Shown here one piece after another: positions 43,559 through 51,988 of a stretch of DNA of 64,000 nucleotides. Source of the stretch: Halomonas litopenaei (GTDB lineage: Bacteria; Pseudomonadota; Gammaproteobacteria; Pseudomonadales; Halomonadaceae); the NCBI RefSeq assembly GCF_003045775.1, contig NZ_PXNS01000004.1, forward strand, positions 186,001 to 250,000. Direction: 5' to 3'. The translations under genes were made by a program, and so were the position numbers. The notes under the pieces were generated by a model, which saw nothing but the letters and a program-made list of their open reading frames with translations, did not search any database and was not told the origin of the DNA. Positions within the stretch are counted from its first letter, which is position 1. Each line of letters opens with the position of its first letter.

Positions 43559-45115
43559 TTACTGACGAATCAGGTAGTCGAAGGCGCCGAGGGCGGCGGT
43601 GGCACCTGCCCCCACGGCGATGACGATCTGCTTGTAGGGCACGGTGGTGACGTCGCCGGCGGCGAAGATGCCGGGGACCGAGGTCATGCCATGGGCGTCG
43701 GTGATGATCTCGCCGCGCTCGGAGAGCTCGATCGGCGAGTCCTTGAGCCATTCGGTGTTGGGCACCAGGCCGATCTGCACGAACACACCTTCCAGCTCGA
43801 CCTGCTTGAGCTCGCCGCTGGCGCGCTCTTCATAGCTCAGGCCGGTGACGCGGTTGCCGTCGCCGTTGATCTCGGTGGTGCGGGCACCGGAGATGATCTC
43901 GACGTTGGGCAGACTGCGCAGCTTCTTCTGCAGCACGGCGTCGGCACGCAGCTCGTCCATGAACTCGAACAGGGTCACGTGGGCGACGATGCCGGCCAGG
44001 TCGATGGCCGCCTCGACGCCGGAATTGCCGCCGCCGATGACCGCGACGCGCTTGCCCTTGAACAGCGGGCCGTCGCAGTGCGGGCAGTAGGCCACTCCGC
44101 GGTTGCGGTACTCGGCCTCGCCGGGCACGTTCATCTCGCGCCAGCGGGCGCCGGTGGCCAGGATCAGCGTCTTGGCGCGCAGGCTGGCGCCGGAGGCGAA
44201 GCGCACCTCGTGCTCGCCGCCCGGCTCGCTTGACGGCACCAGAGCTTCTGCACGCTGCAGGTTCATGATGTCGACGTCGTACTGCTTGACGTGCTCTTCA
44301 AGCGCGGTGGCAAGCTTGGGCCCTTCGGTCTCCTGCACCGAGATGAAGTTCTCGATGGCCATGGTGTCGAGCACCTGGCCACCGAAGCGCTCGGCGGCGA
44401 CGCCGGTGCGGATACCCTTGCGCGCGGCATAGATGGAGGCGGCTGCTCCGGCGGGACCGCCGCCGATGGTCAGCACCTCGAAGGACTCCTTGGCGCTGAT
44501 CTTCTCGGCTTCACGCTTTTCGGCGCCGGTGTCGACCTTGGCCAGGATCTGCTCGAGGGTCATGCGGCCCTGGTCGAAGGGTTCGCCGTTGAGGTAGACA
44601 CTCGGCACCGACATGATCTCGCGGGCCTCGACCTCGTCCTGGAACAGGGCGCCGTCGATGGCGTCGTGGGAGATCCGCGGGTTGAGAATGGCCATCAGGT
44701 TCAGCGCCTGGACCACGTCCGGGCAGTTCTGGCAGGACAGCGAGAAGTAGGTCTCGAAGTGCATGTCCGCGTCCAGCGCCTGGATCTGTTCGATCACCTC
44801 GGCGCTGGCCTTGGGCGGATGCCCGCCGACCTGCAGAAGCGCCAGTACCAGTGAGGTGAACTCGTGACCCATGGGGATGCCGGCAAACACCACCCCGGTG
44901 GGGGCGCCATCACGATAAAGGGCGAACGACGGCGTGCGTGGGTCCGTGCCTTCGGTGGACAGGCTGATGTGGCCGCTGAGCGCGGCGATGTCGCTGAGCA
45001 GGCCGTGGAGTTCCCTGGACTTGTCGCCGTCATCGAGGGTGGCGACAAGCTCGAAGGGGCGGGTGACACGTTCGAGATAGGCTTTCAGCTGTTGCTTGAG
45101 AGAGTCGTCCAACAT
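43559..45115 (-). CDS. ahpF: Alkyl hydroperoxide reductase subunit F
   Basis: 518 residues. It has an N-terminal double thioredoxin-like domain with the redox pair 'LSCQNCPD' near residue 130, and a thioredoxin-reductase-like part with FAD '[19 protein letters not shown]', the disulfide '[11 protein letters not shown]' and NAD-binding '[15 protein letters not shown]'. It passes electrons from NADH to AhpC. Start ATG at 45115 begins at the family's usual '[20 protein letters not shown]'; upstream in-frame sequence is unrelated. It follows ahpC by a 336-base gap, so it may have its own promoter. Confidence 0.96.
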   Translation of the reverse strand: MLDDSLKQQLKAYLERVTRPFELVATLDDGDKSRELHGLLSDIAALSGHISLSTEGTDPRTPSFALYRDGAPTGVVFAGIPMGHEFTSLVLALLQVGGHPPKASAEVIEQIQALDADMHFETYFSLSCQNCPDVVQALNLMAILNPRISHDAIDGALFQDEVEAREIMSVPSVYLNGEPFDQGRMTLEQILAKVDTGAEKREAEKISAKESFEVLTIGGGPAGAAASIYAARKGIRTGVAAERFGGQVLDTMAIENFISVQETEGPKLATALEEHVKQYDVDIMNLQRAEALVPSSEPGGEHEVRFASGASLRAKTLILATGARWREMNVPGEAEYRNRGVAYCPHCDGPLFKGKRVAVIGGGNSGVEAAIDLAGIVAHVTLFEFMDELRADAVLQKKLRSLPNVEIISGARTTEINGDGNRVTGLSYEERASGELKQVELEGVFVQIGLVPNTEWLKDSPIELSERGEIITDAHGMTSVPGIFAAGDVTTVPYKQIVIAVGAGATAALGAFDYLIRQ

Positions 45116-45451
45116 GACAGCGGCAATCCTGATAAAAATCGGAAAATGGTGGTCTGCGGCGGGGGCGTAGTGCCGGTATCGGCGAACTGGCCGATCATTG
45201 GGCCGCAGAATCCCCACCGGGCCGAAGGACCCGATCTCGCATAAGCGACTGGTAGGACGACCGAGACGAACGACCCGGTGGGGAAAAGGGTGTCACCTCA
45301 GGGGTGACGGGCGCCTCTGGCGAGGCGCCGTGACTGCGACAAGGGACACTAAGGCTGAGTCAGCCAGCCTTGGCGCAGTCACATCTTGCTCAAGACACTT
45401 TCGGTCAAGTGTCAGATCTGGCGGACAAGTGCCAGATCTTGCGGACAAGGC
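45116..45451. other. Interval between ahpC and ahpF with hairpins and repeats
   Basis: 336 bases, unusually long for ahpC-ahpF. It contains three 20-bp repeats beginning in the ahpC end, and hairpins including GGCGCCTC/GAGGCGCC. The half nearest ahpF should hold its promoter or ribosome binding region. No gene is convincing. Confidence 0.45.
45310..45329 (-). terminator. Hairpin downstream of ahpC
   Basis: GGCGCCTC (45310-45317) and GAGGCGCC (45322-45329) pair with a four-base loop. Flanking GTCACC and GGTGAC can form an alternative neighbouring stem. No T-run is present, so it is likely an attenuator reducing read-through into ahpF. Confidence 0.5.
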
Positions 45452-45473
45452 TTAGATCTTGCCGACGAGGTCC
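45414..45473. repeat. Three 20-bp repeats covering the ahpC stop
   Basis: AGATCT begins units at 45414, 45434 and 45454, an exact 20-base period. Units share the pattern AGATCT-x-GCGGACAAG with small changes. The third unit is the last coding bases and stop of ahpC; the first two lie in its 3' untranslated region, as if the gene end had been duplicated twice. Confidence 0.7.
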
Positions 45474-46015
45474 AGGGACGGCGCCAGGGTCTCTTCGCCT
45501 TCTTTCCACTTGGCCGGGCACACCTCGTTGGGGTGGGCGGCGACGTACTGGGCAGCCTTGACCTTGCGCAGCAGCTCTTCGGCGTTGCGGCCGATGTTGC
45601 CGGCGTTGATCTCGACGATCTGGATCTTGCCCTCGGGATCGATGACGAAGGTGCCACGCTCGGCCAGGCCGTCTTCCTCGATCAGCACCTCGAAGTTGCG
45701 CGAGATGGTCAGGGTCGGGTCGGCGATCATCGGGAACTGCAGCTTGCCGATGGTCTCGGAGCTGTCGTGCCAGGCCTTGTGGGTGAAGTGGGTGTCGGTG
45801 GAGACGCTGTAGATCTCGACGCCCAGCTTCTTGAATTCTTCGTAGTTGTCCGCCAGGTCACCAAGCTCGGTCGGGCAGACGAAGGTGAAGTCGGCCGGGT
45901 AGAAGAAGACGATGCTCCACTGGCCTTTCATGTCGTCGCTTGAGACGTCGACGAACTCGCCGTTGTGGTAAGCGGTGGCCTTGAACGGCTTGACTTCGGT
46001 GTTGATCAGGGACAT
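45452..46015 (-). CDS. ahpC: Alkyl hydroperoxide reductase subunit C (2-Cys peroxiredoxin)
   Basis: 187 residues, same length as E. coli AhpC. The peroxidatic Cys47 is in '[20 protein letters not shown]' and the resolving Cys166 in '[15 protein letters not shown]'. It reduces hydrogen and organic peroxides and is recycled by AhpF encoded downstream. Start ATG is preceded by AGGAGACGGGA. No clear OxyR box was found upstream. Confidence 0.96.
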   Translation of the reverse strand: MSLINTEVKPFKATAYHNGEFVDVSSDDMKGQWSIVFFYPADFTFVCPTELGDLADNYEEFKKLGVEIYSVSTDTHFTHKAWHDSSETIGKLQFPMIADPTLTISRNFEVLIEEDGLAERGTFVIDPEGKIQIVEINAGNIGRNAEELLRKVKAAQYVAAHPNEVCPAKWKEGEETLAPSLDLVGKI

Positions 46016-46236
46016 TCCCGTCTCCTTTGAGCGATGGGTGTATTGTCTGAAGACAGGGCTCACCTTACGCAGAAACGAGCAATTGGATAAATTGAATGGT
46101 CCGATAATCCTGATAAGAGATGGCTATGGGGTGGCTGTTCCCTCTAGTCGGCCGCTCTTTCTAACCTGCCGTTTTGCCAGTGGTTTTCTTCTTTCGTTTT
46201 CTTCTTTCGCTTTCTTCGCTGAGTTGTCGGAGCGGC

Positions 46237-46938
46237 TCAGTGCTCGCTTAATCGCGCGCGCAGTCGGCTCACCGCCTGGCTATGGATCTGGCACACCCGG
46301 GACTCGCTGACCCCCAGCACGGCGCCGATCTCCTTGAGGTTGAGTTCCTCCTGGTAGTAGAGCGCCATCAGCAGTTTTTCCCGCTCGGGCAGCTCGGCGA
46401 TGGCGGCGACCAGCGCCTCGCGGCGTTCGCCGTCGAGCAGTTCGGCCAGCGGTGCCATGCCGATCTGGTCACTGAAGCGATGCTCGTTGCCTTCGGCGAG
46501 CAATTCCTCGAAGGGCATCAGCTGGCCGTTGTTGACGTCGCTCAACAGGCGTCGGTAGCTGACCAGGTCCATGTCCAGCGCCTCGGCGATCTCGTGTTCC
46601 TCCGGGGGGCGGCCGAGGCGCTGCTGCAGCTCGCGGGTGGCCTCGTCCAGTGCCCGGGCCTGGCGGCGTACGCTGCGCGGCAGCCAGTCGCGGCTGCGCA
46701 GTTCGTCGAGCATGGCGCCGCGCACCCGCTGGCTGGCGAAGGTCGTGAACTGGGCGCCCTGGCTTGCATCGAAGCGCCCCAGCGCCTCCAGCAGGCCGAC
46801 GATGCCGGCCTGGATCAGATCATCCAGGTCGACCCCGGCGGGCAGCTTGACCTGCAGCGCCAGGGCCTGGCGACGCACCATGGGGAGGTAGGCTTCGAGC
46901 TGGGACTGATGCTCCATTCTGCCTTGTGCGGTGTACAT
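46237..46938 (-). CDS. fliA: RNA polymerase sigma factor for flagellar operons
   Basis: 233 residues, a sigma-28 of the FliA group. Regions are recognisable: region 2 with '[20 protein letters not shown]' and 'FTTFASQRVRGAMLDELRSR', region 3 'LQQRLGRPPEEHEIAEALDM', and region 4 'LPEREKLLMALYYQEELNLK' plus 'VLGVSESRVCQIHSQAV'. It transcribes late flagellar and chemotaxis genes. AGAGGAAA precedes the ATG, 22 bases after flhE. Confidence 0.96.
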   Translation of the reverse strand: MYTAQGRMEHQSQLEAYLPMVRRQALALQVKLPAGVDLDDLIQAGIVGLLEALGRFDASQGAQFTTFASQRVRGAMLDELRSRDWLPRSVRRQARALDEATRELQQRLGRPPEEHEIAEALDMDLVSYRRLLSDVNNGQLMPFEELLAEGNEHRFSDQIGMAPLAELLDGERREALVAAIAELPEREKLLMALYYQEELNLKEIGAVLGVSESRVCQIHSQAVSRLRARLSEH

Positions 46939-46960
46939 GGCACTTTCCTCTGGGACAGCC

Positions 46961-47395
46961 TCAACGGTGGTTGACGATCACGCTCATGCCGTCGACAACG
47001 AGCGGCGACTCACCATCCAGGAGACGGAAACGAAAGACGAAGGGGCCGGCGGCGTCGAGGCCGGCGAAGTGTTCGGTGCTGCCGTGGGCGGCCTTCAGGC
47101 GCAGGCAGCGCTGTCCATGGCACAGGCGACCCTGCAGGCGGGCGCCAGGCGCTGTGCGATAGCGCCACACCACCCGCTCGATCACGCCCTCGACGCTGGC
47201 GGAGGGCGGCGTCAGCGGTCGCGACGACTGGTCGAGCTGGCTCGAGGCGACGGTCATGCGCGGGGCGTTGGCGGTCCAGGCACCGGGGAAGCCCTGGGCG
47301 CCGCTGGCGATCAGCCACAGCGCCAGCAGGGCGAGTGTCGCCAGGCGTCTCGGCGTAATCCGGGTTCTCCGGGCAAGGATCAAGGCTGGGAGCAT
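46961..47395 (-). CDS. flhE: Flagellar protein FlhE
   Basis: 144 residues. A basic start and hydrophobic segment ('LATLALLALWLIASGAQG') form a signal peptide. The mature part resembles enterobacterial FlhE: 'GAWTANAPRMTVASSQ', 'VIERVVWRYRTAPGARLQGR', 'LCHGQRCLRLKAAHGSTEHF', and the C terminus 'SVIVNHR' like the 'VIVNYR' of E. coli. FlhE is a periplasmic protein linked to proton leak control at the flagellar export gate. Its ATG lies two bases after the flhA stop with GGGGGA upstream. The gene is easily missed because the frame is open far into flhA. Confidence 0.85.
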   Translation of the reverse strand: MLPALILARRTRITPRRLATLALLALWLIASGAQGFPGAWTANAPRMTVASSQLDQSSRPLTPPSASVEGVIERVVWRYRTAPGARLQGRLCHGQRCLRLKAAHGSTEHFAGLDAAGPFVFRFRLLDGESPLVVDGMSVIVNHR

Positions 47396-47397
47396 GG

Positions 47398-49479
47398 TCA
47401 CATCCCCCCGACCTGATGGGTGACGCGCAGCATGCGGTCGTCGGGGATCTCGGCCTGGGACATCACCACCAGGTGGCGCAGACGGCGGCGCAGGAAGCGT
47501 GCCAGCACCGGGCGCAGGCTCGGGGTGACCACCAGCACCGGCGGCTCGCCGGTGGCCTCGTGGCGGCCCAGCGCCGCCTCGGTCTGGTCCATCAGGGTCT
47601 GGGCCAGGCCCGGCTCCAGGGCGCCGTTGCCGTTCATGGCCTGGTGCAGCACCTGTTCGAGCTGGGGCTCGAGGCCGATGACGTTGAGCGATTCCTGTCC
47701 GGCGAACCACTGCTGGGTGATGGCGCGGCCGAGCGCGATGCGCACCAGGGCGGTCAGCTCGGTGGGGTCCTGCTGATGGGGTGCGTGCTCGGCCAGGGTA
47801 TCGAGGATGGTGCGCAGATCACGGATCGACACGTCCTCGTCCAGCAACTGCTGCAGCACCCGGGTGAAGGCGGTCAGCGACAGCGCCTTGGGCACCACCT
47901 CCTCGACCAGCGACTTCTGCTCTGCGCTGAGCTTGTCGAGCAGCTTCTGCACCTCCTGGCGCCCCAGCATCTCGGAGGCGTGGCGGTGCAGCAGGTGGTT
48001 CAGGTGGGTGGCGACCACGGTGCTGGCGTCGACCACGGTGTAGCCGTAGACCTGGGCGCGTTCGCGCTGGCTGGCGTCGATCCACACCGCCGGCAGGCCG
48101 AAGGCCGGGTCCTGGGTCGGGGTGCCGTCCAGCTCGCCGGACACCTGGCCGGGGTCGATGGCTAGCCAGCGCCCGGGCCAGGCCTCGGCGCGGCCGATCT
48201 CGGCGCCCTTCAGGGTGACCCGGTAGGTGGAGGCGTCCAGCTCCAGGTTGTCGCGGATATGCACCACCGGTGGCAGGAAGCCGACCTCCTGGGCGAACTT
48301 CTTGCGCACGCTCTTGATCCGACCAAGCAGCTCCCCCTGTTGGCGCGCGTCGACCAGCGGAATCAGCCGGTGGCCGACCTCCAGGCCCAGGGTATCGACC
48401 AGCTGGACGTCGTCCCAGCTCGCCTCCGGGGCTTCCGGGGGGGGCGCCGGGGCGGTGCTTTCCTGCTCTTCGACCAGGCGCTTCTCGGACTGGCGGGTCA
48501 GCCACCAGGCCAGGGTCGCAAGCAGTACGGTAAACAGCAGGAACACCAGGTTGGGCATGCCCGGCACCAGGCCCAGCAGGCCCATCACCCCGGCCGCCAG
48601 GATCAGCACCTTGGGATTGACGAACAGCTGGCTGATCATCTGCTGGCCGACGTCCTGGTCGGTGTTGACCCGGGACACCGTGACGCCGGCGGCGGTGGAG
48701 ATCACCAGCGCCGGGATCTGGGCCACCAGTCCGTCGCCGATGGTCAGCAGGATGTAGGTGCGGGCGGCGTCGGAGAAGGCCATGTCGTACTGCATCAGGC
48801 CGATCATCAGCCCGCCCAGCACGTTGACCACCATGATGATCAGGCCGGCCATGGCGTCGCCGCGCACGAACTTGCTGGCGCCGTCCATGGAACCGTAGAA
48901 GTCGGCCTCCTGGGCCACCTCGGCGCGCCGCCGCTTGGCGTCTTCCTCGCCGATAAGACCGGCGTTGAGGTCGGCGTCGATGGCCATCTGCTTGCCCGGC
49001 ATGGCGTCGAGCATGAAGCGTGCGCCCACTTCGGCGATGCGCCCGGCGCCCTTGGTGATGACCATGAAGTTGATGATCACCAAGATCAAGAACACCACCA
49101 GACCCACCGCGAAGTTGCCGCCGACCAGAAACTGGCCGAAGGCCTCGATGACCTTGCCGGCGGCGTCGCCGCCTTCGTGGCCATTCATCAGCACCACCCG
49201 GGTGGAGGCCACGTTGAGCGATAGCCGCAGAAGGGTGGTGAACAGCAGCACCGCAGGGAAGGCGGCGAAGTCCAGCGGCTTTTCGGTGAACATGCTGACC
49301 AGCAGCACCATCACCGCCAGGGCGATGTTGAAGGTAAACAGCACATCCAGCGCGAAGGGCGGCAGCGGCAGGATCATCATCGCCAGGATCATGATGATCA
49401 ACAGCGGGCCGGCCAGCACCTTCATCGGGATCTCGGCCATCCAGTCGCGGCGGGTCAGGTACTGGGACAACGGCTTCAT
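47398..49479 (-). CDS. flhA: Flagellar biosynthesis protein FlhA
   Basis: 693 residues, one longer than E. coli FlhA. Eight N-terminal helices include 'MILPLPPFALDVLFTFNIAL' and 'LSLNVASTRVVLMNG'. The conserved FHIPEP-type segment is in 'VITKGAGRIAEVGARFMLDA', with 'DADLNAGLIGEEDAKRRRAE' following. The cytosolic domain begins near residue 350. It forms the ring of the flagellar export gate. It lies 49 bases after flhB. Confidence 0.96.
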   Translation of the reverse strand: MKPLSQYLTRRDWMAEIPMKVLAGPLLIIMILAMMILPLPPFALDVLFTFNIALAVMVLLVSMFTEKPLDFAAFPAVLLFTTLLRLSLNVASTRVVLMNGHEGGDAAGKVIEAFGQFLVGGNFAVGLVVFLILVIINFMVITKGAGRIAEVGARFMLDAMPGKQMAIDADLNAGLIGEEDAKRRRAEVAQEADFYGSMDGASKFVRGDAMAGLIIMVVNVLGGLMIGLMQYDMAFSDAARTYILLTIGDGLVAQIPALVISTAAGVTVSRVNTDQDVGQQMISQLFVNPKVLILAAGVMGLLGLVPGMPNLVFLLFTVLLATLAWWLTRQSEKRLVEEQESTAPAPPPEAPEASWDDVQLVDTLGLEVGHRLIPLVDARQQGELLGRIKSVRKKFAQEVGFLPPVVHIRDNLELDASTYRVTLKGAEIGRAEAWPGRWLAIDPGQVSGELDGTPTQDPAFGLPAVWIDASQRERAQVYGYTVVDASTVVATHLNHLLHRHASEMLGRQEVQKLLDKLSAEQKSLVEEVVPKALSLTAFTRVLQQLLDEDVSIRDLRTILDTLAEHAPHQQDPTELTALVRIALGRAITQQWFAGQESLNVIGLEPQLEQVLHQAMNGNGALEPGLAQTLMDQTEAALGRHEATGEPPVLVVTPSLRPVLARFLRRRLRHLVVMSQAEIPDDRMLRVTHQVGGM

Positions 49480-49528
49480 CCGTGGTCTCCCGCCGGGCTG
49501 GCGATGGCGCTGTGGTCAGGCGCTGGGG

Positions 49529-50707
49529 TCATGGTTGTCTCTCGTCTGCTGTCACATTGCGCTCTGGCGTGGAGGCGGCCACGGCCAGTTCGGCGGGCAC
49601 CTGGATGGATTCTGGGGCGGGCGGCGGCGTCTCGCCTTCGCTGGCGGCGCGTTTGAGGCCGAAGGCCCAGGCCAGCACCTCGGCCACCGCGGTGTAGAGT
49701 TCCATGGGAATCTCGCGATCCAGGTCCACGTGGCGGTACAGGGTGCGCGCCAGGGGCGGCGCCTCGAGCAGTGGCACGCCGGCCTCACCGGCCAGCTCGC
49801 GGATGCGCGCGGCCACCGCGTCGGCGCCCTTGGCGACGACCCGTGGTGCGCCCATGCTGCCTTCGCGGTAGCTCAGCGCCACCGCGTAGTGGGTGGGGTT
49901 GGTGACCACCACGTCGGCGTCGGGCACCTGGCTCATCATGCGGCCTCGGGCCATGGCCTGCTGCTGCTGGCGGATGCGGCCCTTGACCTGGGGGTCGCCC
50001 TCGGACTCCTTGTGCTCCTGCTTGATCTCTTCCTTGCTCATGCGCAGCTTCTTGGCGTGGCTCCATAGCTGGTAGGGCACATCGATCAGGATCACCACCA
50101 CCAGGGTCAGCACCATCAGCGCGCTGGCCTCGGCGGCCAGCTTCATCGATGCCGCCAGCGCCGCGGCGATGGGCAATTCCATCAGGCTCAGCGCCTCGCC
50201 CCGATGCAGGTAGACGAAGCCCAGGCCGACACCGCCCACCAGCACCGACTTGGCGATGGCCTTGCCCAGCTCCGCCAGGGCGTGGGTGGAGAACATGCGC
50301 TTGAGGCCCTTGACCGGGTTCAGCTTCGACGCCTGGGGCTTGAGTGCCTTGGCCGATACCAGCCAGCCGCCGAGCAGTGCCGGCGCCACCAGCGCGATCA
50401 GGGTCAGCAGCAGAAACAGCGGAATCAGGCTAAGCAGGGTGCGACTGCCCAGGTCCAGCGCCTGGGACAGCATCGGCATGGTCTCCATGGCCTCGCGGCG
50501 CTCGAACAGGAAGGCCTGCTCCATCACGCTGCCCAGCTGGCCGTAGAGCATGGCACCCATGGACCACAGCCCGACCACGCCGCCGAGCAGCAGCATGAAA
50601 GTGGCGAGTTCCCGCGAACGCGCTACCTGGCCTTCCTCGCGCGCCTTCTCAAGGCGTCGCGGGGTGGCCTCTTCGGTCTTTTCCTGATCGCTGGAGCTGT
50701 CGGCCAT
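49529..50707 (-). CDS. flhB: Flagellar biosynthesis protein FlhB
   Basis: 392 residues. The N-terminal 'KTEEATPRRLEKAREEGQVA' and four helices are typical. The autocleavage site N-P-T-H is present in 'VVTNPTHYAVALSYREG' near residue 270, so substrate-specificity switching should work. The C-terminal tail is longer and Pro/Ala-rich. Confidence 0.96.
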   Translation of the reverse strand: MADSSSDQEKTEEATPRRLEKAREEGQVARSRELATFMLLLGGVVGLWSMGAMLYGQLGSVMEQAFLFERREAMETMPMLSQALDLGSRTLLSLIPLFLLLTLIALVAPALLGGWLVSAKALKPQASKLNPVKGLKRMFSTHALAELGKAIAKSVLVGGVGLGFVYLHRGEALSLMELPIAAALAASMKLAAEASALMVLTLVVVILIDVPYQLWSHAKKLRMSKEEIKQEHKESEGDPQVKGRIRQQQQAMARGRMMSQVPDADVVVTNPTHYAVALSYREGSMGAPRVVAKGADAVAARIRELAGEAGVPLLEAPPLARTLYRHVDLDREIPMELYTAVAEVLAWAFGLKRAASEGETPPPAPESIQVPAELAVAASTPERNVTADERQP

Positions 50708-50791
50708 GGGGGATCAACGGGCACAAGTTCTGGTATGGCCCATTGTCCCTTGGGCAGGCCAGTTCAAAGGCCCGAAAAGGTGACGAGAAAG

Positions 50792-50820
50792 AGGGCTTAC
50801 CCCCTGATGGGGGAAGCCCT
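50792..50820 (-). terminator. Hairpin between cheZ and flhB
   Basis: AGGGCTTACCCCC and GGGGGAAGCCCT form a stem with one bulged A and a TGAT loop. On the minus strand a T-rich but broken tail (TCTTTCTC) follows. It lies 49 bases after the cheZ stop and could end the chemotaxis transcript before flhB. Confidence 0.55.
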
Positions 50821-50868
50821 GTCTGATCCCGGGAAGGGATGGTAGGCGCGCGGCCCTCGGCGAGGCGG

Positions 50869-51531
50869 CTAGAAACCCAGTTCGTCGAGCAGGTCGTCGA
50901 CCTGGTCCTGGCTCGCCACCACGTCGCTGCTCTCAGGCTTGACCTGGGGGCCGTTGAGCAACGAATCCTCGTTGCGCCGGCGCAGGCTTTCACGGGCTTC
51001 GCTCTCGGGCACGCTGTCGATCAGCACCTGCACCAGCTGGTCCTCGATCTCGCGGATGACGTCCATCATGCGCTTGATCACCTGGCCGGTCAGATCCTGG
51101 AAGTCCTGGGCCATCAGGATCTCCAGCAGCTCCTTTTGGGTGGCCTGGGTGTTCTCCGGCACCATCGTCAGGTAGGCACGGGTGTCGCTGACCAGGTCGC
51201 GGGCCTCGTCGAGCTCCTTGGGGGCGTCGAACCACTGCTGCCAGCGATCGTCCAGCGCCTTGGCGTGTTCGCTCAGACTATCCTGCAGCGGCTGGGCGCG
51301 GTCGATGGCGTTGAGCGAGCGTTCTGCCGCCTGTTCGGTCATGGTGGCAACGTAGCTAAGGCGGTCACGGGCGTCGGGGATGGCCTCTGCGGCCTTTTCG
51401 ATCTCCTTGTCCAGGCCCAGCTCGCGCATGCTTTCACGCAGCATGCGGGTCAGTTGGCCGATGCGCTGGACCAGGTCGTCGCCCTGGGCGTTGGGCCCGG
51501 GGGCGGCGCTGGCGATCTGCTGTTGTGTCAT
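50869..51531 (-). CDS. cheZ: CheY-P phosphatase CheZ
   Basis: 220 residues, mostly a long helical hairpin. The catalytic segment '[20 protein letters not shown]' holds the Gln that attacks phospho-CheY. The C-terminal CheY-binding peptide is '[13 protein letters not shown]'. Start ATG at 51531 follows GAGGAG. It is immediately downstream of cheY, the enterobacterial order. Confidence 0.95.
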   Translation of the reverse strand: MTQQQIASAAPGPNAQGDDLVQRIGQLTRMLRESMRELGLDKEIEKAAEAIPDARDRLSYVATMTEQAAERSLNAIDRAQPLQDSLSEHAKALDDRWQQWFDAPKELDEARDLVSDTRAYLTMVPENTQATQKELLEILMAQDFQDLTGQVIKRMMDVIREIEDQLVQVLIDSVPESEARESLRRRNEDSLLNGPQVKPESSDVVASQDQVDDLLDELGF

Positions 51532-51557
51532 CGTTGTCTCCTCGTGGCGCCAGGGCG

Positions 51558-51947
51558 TCACATACCGAGCTTTTCGAAGATCTTGTTGAGTTTTTCTTCG
51601 AGGGTGGCGGCGGTGAACGGCTTGACCACGTAACCGTTGGCGCCGGCTTGCGCCGCGGCGATGATGTTTTCCTTCTTGGCCTCGGCGGTCACCATCAGGA
51701 CCGGCAGTGACTTCAGGGCATCGTCGCCACGGATGGCCTTGAGCATCTCCAGGCCGTCCAGGTTGGGCATGTTCCAGTCGGAGACCACGAAGTCGAAACC
51801 GCCTTCACGCAGTTTTGCCAGGCCGTCCTGGCCGTCCTCGGCCTCTTCCACATTGGTGAAGCCCAGCTCCTTGAGCAGGCTGCGCACGATGCGGCGCATG
51901 GTGGGAAAGTCGTCCACCACCAGGATGCGCATGTTCTTGTCGGCCAT
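51558..51947 (-). CDS. cheY: Chemotaxis response regulator CheY
   Basis: 129 residues, a single receiver domain. Asp12-Asp13 ('LVVDDFP'), the phosphorylated Asp57 ('[12 protein letters not shown]'), Thr87 ('[10 protein letters not shown]') and Lys109 ('YVVKPFT') match E. coli numbering exactly. It carries the signal from CheA to the motor switch. Confidence 0.97.
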   Translation of the reverse strand: MADKNMRILVVDDFPTMRRIVRSLLKELGFTNVEEAEDGQDGLAKLREGGFDFVVSDWNMPNLDGLEMLKAIRGDDALKSLPVLMVTAEAKKENIIAAAQAGANGYVVKPFTAATLEEKLNKIFEKLGM

Positions 51948-51988
51948 TGATACGGGTCCTCGTCGTCGTTATCGCTTGGGGTGGAGGC

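Noticed and set aside
46016..46236. An OxyR box upstream of ahpC
   Set aside because: I could not find a convincing ATAG-N7-CTAT tetrad; scattered GATA and CTAT matches are not in register.
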